From Isochrysis galbana (taxonomy: Eukaryota; Haptophyta; Isochrysidales; Isochrysidaceae), in contig CM030931.1 in the NCBI GenBank assembly GCA_018136815.1, positions 4,160,148 through 4,224,147 on the forward strand: DNA of 64,000 nucleotides, read 5' to 3'. The position numbers were made by a program, and so were the translations under genes. Position 1 is the first letter of the stretch. Every line of letters starts with the position of its first letter. Shown one piece after another: positions 60,217 through 64,000 of the stretch. Under the pieces are notes generated by a model. The model saw nothing but the letters and a program-made list of their open reading frames with translations. It was not told where the DNA came from and did not search any database.

Positions 60217-61551
60217 TCACGAGCGGGTGGACGCAAGTTCTCGTGATCGCCCAGCGGCGTCATCTGCTTGATTGCGCTGTGCCGCCTCAAGCAGTTGATG
60301 GGGAAGGAGAGACGACTCGTCTGTTTGCGTACGCTGAGCCGCTTCGAGTAGATGCTGTCAAGGGAGAGAGGTCAATGTCAGCACACAACAGCTGTGTATG
60401 AAGTTCTATGCCACGCAGCTCTGCAGAATGCGTGTGAAAGTATGGCAATTGACGTATCGCACCTGCAGACCGGCAACTTCGCCGGGCTTTTGCATGCCAT
60501 GGAGTCCCATCAATGAGGCTGCGTTCATCCCAGACAAGCCGCCAAGACCCAATGAAGAGCCCAGCCCGCCAAGGTTGGCCATGCCTCCACCGAGACCACC
60601 AATCGGGCCTGCCTGCCCACCAAAATGCTTGAAAAGGTCATCACGCCGGTTTAGCAAGTCCATTGAAGCCGCCCCTCCACCAGGCATCATTCCAAGACCA
60701 GATGGCGCCCGCAGGTACGGAGCAGCAGCAGGGGGATGCATCCCGTGAGGGGTACGCTGCTGTGGCGTTATCATCGGAGGCTGCACCATCGGATTCGTCG
60801 ACGGCGCAGAGCTCTGAAGTATCTGCATCAGCAGATTGACTTTGTGCTCCATCTGTGAGTTATAGTCGCGAATCTCTGCCTGTAGCGACCCTAGTCTGTT
60901 CTTGAGCTCCCCAACGCGATTCTTGATTGAATCCATGTCGGGTGCTCCAGCAGCGCCACCCTTGCTCGCTCCTGCTTCATTCATCATGCCCTCATGGGCG
61001 CCGCGAGCATGAGGCTTTGGCTGATGGCAACGTTTGATCTGCATGAGCAGAGCTGGCTGATCGCGTTTGAACTTCTCATGGAAGAACTCTAGATGCTCAT
61101 CGGTCGACGAGATATTTGTTCGCTTCCTGAATCCATACGTGTTGAGCTGTCGGACGAAGGAGCGAATGTTGTTGTGCTTGAAGTAGGTCGGGAGTATGTC
61201 GCGTGCGAATGAATCTGGGTCAGAGATAACGAACGAGTCCCCCCTGGCAGTCCAGGTGATACACCGGTCTGTCGCTGTCGCAGACACGATCTGGAAGAGC
61301 TTCATCAGGAAGGGGGCCATGTTCGACGAGGCGATGGAGTCGAGGCCGCCCCCGCCTAAGATCCCCACATCAACACCCATCTCACCCACGGCCAGGGACG
61401 TGCTCGGTGCCGCCTCTGGTGCTGGCGCGTCTGCGTGGTCCTGCTCAGGCGCGGAGGCCATAGCGCCAGCGCTCATCAAGAGCCCAGTTGGTGACCGGAG
61501 GAAACGCTGCCAAAGGAAGCTTGAGGAAGGCTGAGCAGGTCGAGATCCCAT
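60217..61551 (-). CDS. Heat-shock transcription factor (exons 61551-60463 and 60354-60217)
   Basis: 408 residues after removing one 108-bp GT-AG intron (60462-60355). The DNA-binding domain is PFLMKLFQIVSATATDRCIT, WTARGDSFVISDPDSFARDI, LPTYFKHNNIRSFVRQLNTY and GFRKRTNISSTDEHLEFFHE. It is followed by a heptad-repeat oligomerisation helix (DSIKNRVGELKNRLGSLQAE) and a Gly/Met/Pro-rich activation-type region. The small last exon encodes a repeated motif, HLLEAAQRTQ and HQLLEAAQRNQ. HSFs bind inverted nGAAn elements and activate chaperone genes. The start is set at the first in-frame ATG (MGSRPAQPSSSF); the later MASAPEQ at 61461 is also possible. Reading through the intron would give a slightly different C-terminus. 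Confidence 0.9.
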
Positions 61552-61559
61552 CAGACCGG

Positions 61560-63160
61560 AGGAGGGGCTCGCGCGGGGGGCCGACACGAGGTGGTTCTCC
61601 CCCCGCGCGATTGTTGGCGTCTAGACGAGCGGTCCCGGGGAGGACTGATGAAATCCCTCGATCTCGGAGAATCCCTCCCAAGGCTGATGTTCATCTGATT
61701 GGCTGTGCGCAAGCTCGCGCTTACGAAAGATCTGGCACGGGTACTTTGATATCTCACAGGCAGTTCGTCGTCCACGCAGGGGGAGCTCACGTCGTTGCCT
61801 GGCTGCTTCGTCTTGGAGCGAATCCCCCCCCCCCCCTCCCCCCCCCCCCCCCCCCGCGCGGGCGGGCTCCAAACTTCTCTACTCTACGACAGTACTCACT
61901 GGGGCTCGAGTCTCAATCTAGAGAAGAGAATCTAGCCCTCTGAAGACTACGACGCAACCAGATTTTGTTGTACCCCGCGATGACTCCGGCTGTGAAATCG
62001 TTGGTCGGAGCCCACACAACCACAACGAGCCAACGAGTGAAAACGACAAGGGACTTAGAACTTTGTGTGGACGAGTAGGAGTAGACCGCGTACACCGTAA
62101 ATAAAACAAGGCACAACGTACAACGTACAACCACCCACCACCCACCACCCATCCTTCTGCCGTCTCCCAATAGCAAAAATCTTGAAGAATCTATGCTCTA
62201 CATTAAGGGTGCACCATTAAGAAACCACCCCATTAAGGAAAGTATAGAGTATAGAAGCAAATTGCAAATTGGCCGTCCACGAGCTAAGAAAGCTCTATGG
62301 CGCAAGAGCGTCCCCGCCATAGATACGAAACTGGTTCGTAAGAAAATCCCTATGCGGTTGGTCCTGTCAGGTGTCAAGTATTACTGTTTGCGGCTGCGTT
62401 TACGTTCACATTGCGTTCGGGGCTCGCGCGCTGCGCGCGCCAAGGTTGAATATATGACAGTAGGAGTAGCAGCCCACAATCTCATGCTTATATATAGTAG
62501 TACATATACATTCAAGCTCTAGATGTACTACCCAATAAGATGAGGTGTATACCTGCATTACTGAAGCAGGAAGATGGGTGTTGGTGTTGCATGAGAACGT
62601 CCCTCTCCAACGAGACCCGGGGGGTGAAAAAAAACTTCTTAACATTCTGCTCACCGCGCGCGCGACCCTGTGACATTTTCCTGATAGCCGCGCCCGCATC
62701 CCTTATCACTCCCTCTCACTCGCCTTGCGGCTCGTCCCTCGTCCCCTCGTGCTCTACCTAGGGGCTCAGTGCTCGGGGTTTCCAGTTCCAGTGGCAGGCG
62801 GCGTGCACCGATCCCCGATGGTCCGATGGTCGCCGACTCCTCGGCCTTCCCTCGCGTCATCGGACGGTCGGTTTCTCTTGAGTGAGGTTCTCGCGGATGT
62901 TGTCGCGTAAAGTAATATGGGATATGGGATATGGGGCTGTGTTGTGCACTAGGCCTGCTACGATGTTAGGTCGTGGAGGGTGCGGGGTGCGGGGTGCGGC
63001 GTTCGGTTGTCGAACACGCGATGACTACAGGCTCACTCATAGGCAGAGGGCCGTTCGATCGAGCCGGCAGCTGACGCGGCCGTGGAAGGGTCGTTGATTG
63101 TTGTTGGCGGGAAGATGTCTGACAGATCATAGTAAATAGTAAGAGTCGGGTCTGAGGGTG
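61560..63160. other. Intergenic stretch without a recognised gene
   Basis: Contains C-runs at 61828-61855, several ACGTACAAC and CCACCCACCACC repeats near 62120-62150, and GGGTGCACCATTAAG at 62206, which also occurs at 38920 before the interrupted host gene. Short frames have no recognised domain. Confidence 0.4.
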
Positions 63161-63184
63161 TCTGCCATCGAGCGCTACGAGCGG

Positions 63185-63765
63185 CCATGCCTGACGAGCC
63201 AGGTGTCCGAGTGCTACCCGGGGGAGGGGGCTCTGCCCCCTCCCCTCGATATTTGTCCTCCCCCCAGTGCACGCACCGACCCCGCGCACCCCAGCACGTC
63301 CTCTCCTCGAGTCCACGCTGGGGGAAAACCCCTTTCTTTCGGGTAAAAACAACGCAAGGGGCAAGGGGCCCTTGCCCCTTCAAGGGGGGGGGGCACTCGT
63401 GAATGAGAGCCCAGAAGCGCTAATCTCTCTCGCCGAGGCGAGTGGCCGCGGCGAGCCGCGGCCCTTCCCTTCTGGCTCTGGCGCCCCCGTCTTCTCTTAC
63501 CCAAACGGGGCGAGAAGACACGTAAACGCCGGAGGGGAGAGCTGCCACTCCCCCCTCCCCTCCCTCTTCCCTCTTCCTCTTCCTCCTCTCTTCCCTGCGG
63601 CTCTGGCCCATGGCGCGCGCCTGCGGCCCCTCTTCAGGTCCCCAGGAGGCCTGCAGGGGCCTGGGAGCACAGCTCAGGGGGCAGGTGAGGCTGGGGCATG
63701 GCCCTGGCCCCTCCTGCCTCTCCCTCGCTGGCTCTCGAGCCCCTGCCGGTCGACAGGAGCTAGGG
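63185..63765 (+). repeat. Intact dispersed repeat R (empty-site paralogue)
   Basis: Collinear with 30745-31004 plus 35487-35815 with the LTR element removed. It carries a single GGCCC at the junction. A local difference is the GGGCAAGGGGCCCTTGCCCC hairpin at 63360-63379. The distal stretch 63766-64000 is GC-rich with a GCGCGAAATTTCGCGAAATT motif near 63825, and no gene is seen there. Confidence 0.85.
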
Positions 63766-64000
63766 ACGGGTACAGATTTCGGAATTTTTTTTCAAAATTT
63801 GGGGCCCTTATGCCGCGCGCCATTTCGCGCGAAATTTCGCGAAATTTAGGTGGTAAAAGGGAGCCACAAGGGGGCTATACGCTATACCGGAGGGGGGCGG
63901 GAAAATAAAGGGGACCGGGGACGGGGGGGGCGGCAAGGAAGGGGGGCGCGCGCGGGAGCGCGCGCTCGGCATGGTCTCGCCCCGCCGCTCCCGGGAGCCG

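Noticed and set aside
1-64000. tRNA or rRNA genes
   Set aside because: No cloverleaf with a GGTTCRANNCC arm or conserved rRNA block was noticed on reading; a covariance-model scan was not possible.

Overview
This window reads as nuclear DNA of a eukaryotic microalga. Genes lie on both strands, have few short GT-AG introns (about 94-210 bp where I could place them), no operons, and are separated by long GC-rich, homopolymer-rich, repeat-laden spacers. A triose-phosphate-translocator-type protein with a signal peptide followed by a basic leader suggests a secondary (red-lineage) plastid. That gene, the GH6 cellulase and the intron style would fit a haptophyte or related alga; this placement is inference and could be wrong.

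Layout. 1-5.4 kb: plastid sugar-phosphate translocator (-) and HAD/HDHD5-like phosphatase (-). 5.7-10.7 kb: transposon thicket with two TIR/TSD-bounded DNA elements, a third element's right end, and an ankyrin-repeat gene remnant. 10.8-13.1 kb: four-exon, C-terminally membrane-anchored GH6 cellobiohydrolase (+), then a LINE reverse-transcriptase relic and an array of AGCT-centred palindromes. 15.6-16.6 kb: ANP32-like LRR acidic protein (+). 19.1-21.2 kb: tyrosine-kinase-like kinase (-). 23.3-25.4 kb: peptide:N-glycanase (-) with an N-terminal ubiquitin-like plus Rad23-like segment. 25.6-29.3 kb: another TIR element and Ty3/gypsy debris. 29.6-30.4 kb: PLAT-domain protein with a C-terminal CaaX-like motif (+). 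31.0-35.5 kb: a complete LTR retrotransposon with two 1,081-bp LTRs and a 5-bp target duplication, internally deleted. 37.3-38.7 kb: two-exon WD40 gene (-). 39.0-42.0 kb: a host reading frame interrupted by a 2.2-kb TIR element and flanked by exact 165-bp direct repeats. 42.3-43.4 kb: Cys-rich fragment and FAM210-like exon. 44.6-47.5 kb: LTR relic and a gag plus phage-type cytosine methyltransferase retroelement (-). 49.3-50.3 kb: mitochondrial carrier (-). 50.9-54.5 kb: intronless ankyrin - pseudokinase - KEN protein with the architecture of vertebrate RNase L (+). 56-58.8 kb: two unrecognised genes. 60.2-61.6 kb: two-exon heat-shock factor (-). 63.2-63.8 kb: an intact copy of the dispersed repeat that the LTR element invaded at 31 kb.

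The genes do not form one pathway. The items most worth follow-up are the RNase L-like ANK-pseudokinase-KEN protein, the retroelement-borne methyltransferase (with a second relic at 58.9 kb), the Rad23/PNGase fusion with lost zinc cysteines, and the transposon bounded by 165-bp direct repeats. No rRNA, tRNA or CRISPR array was recognised.
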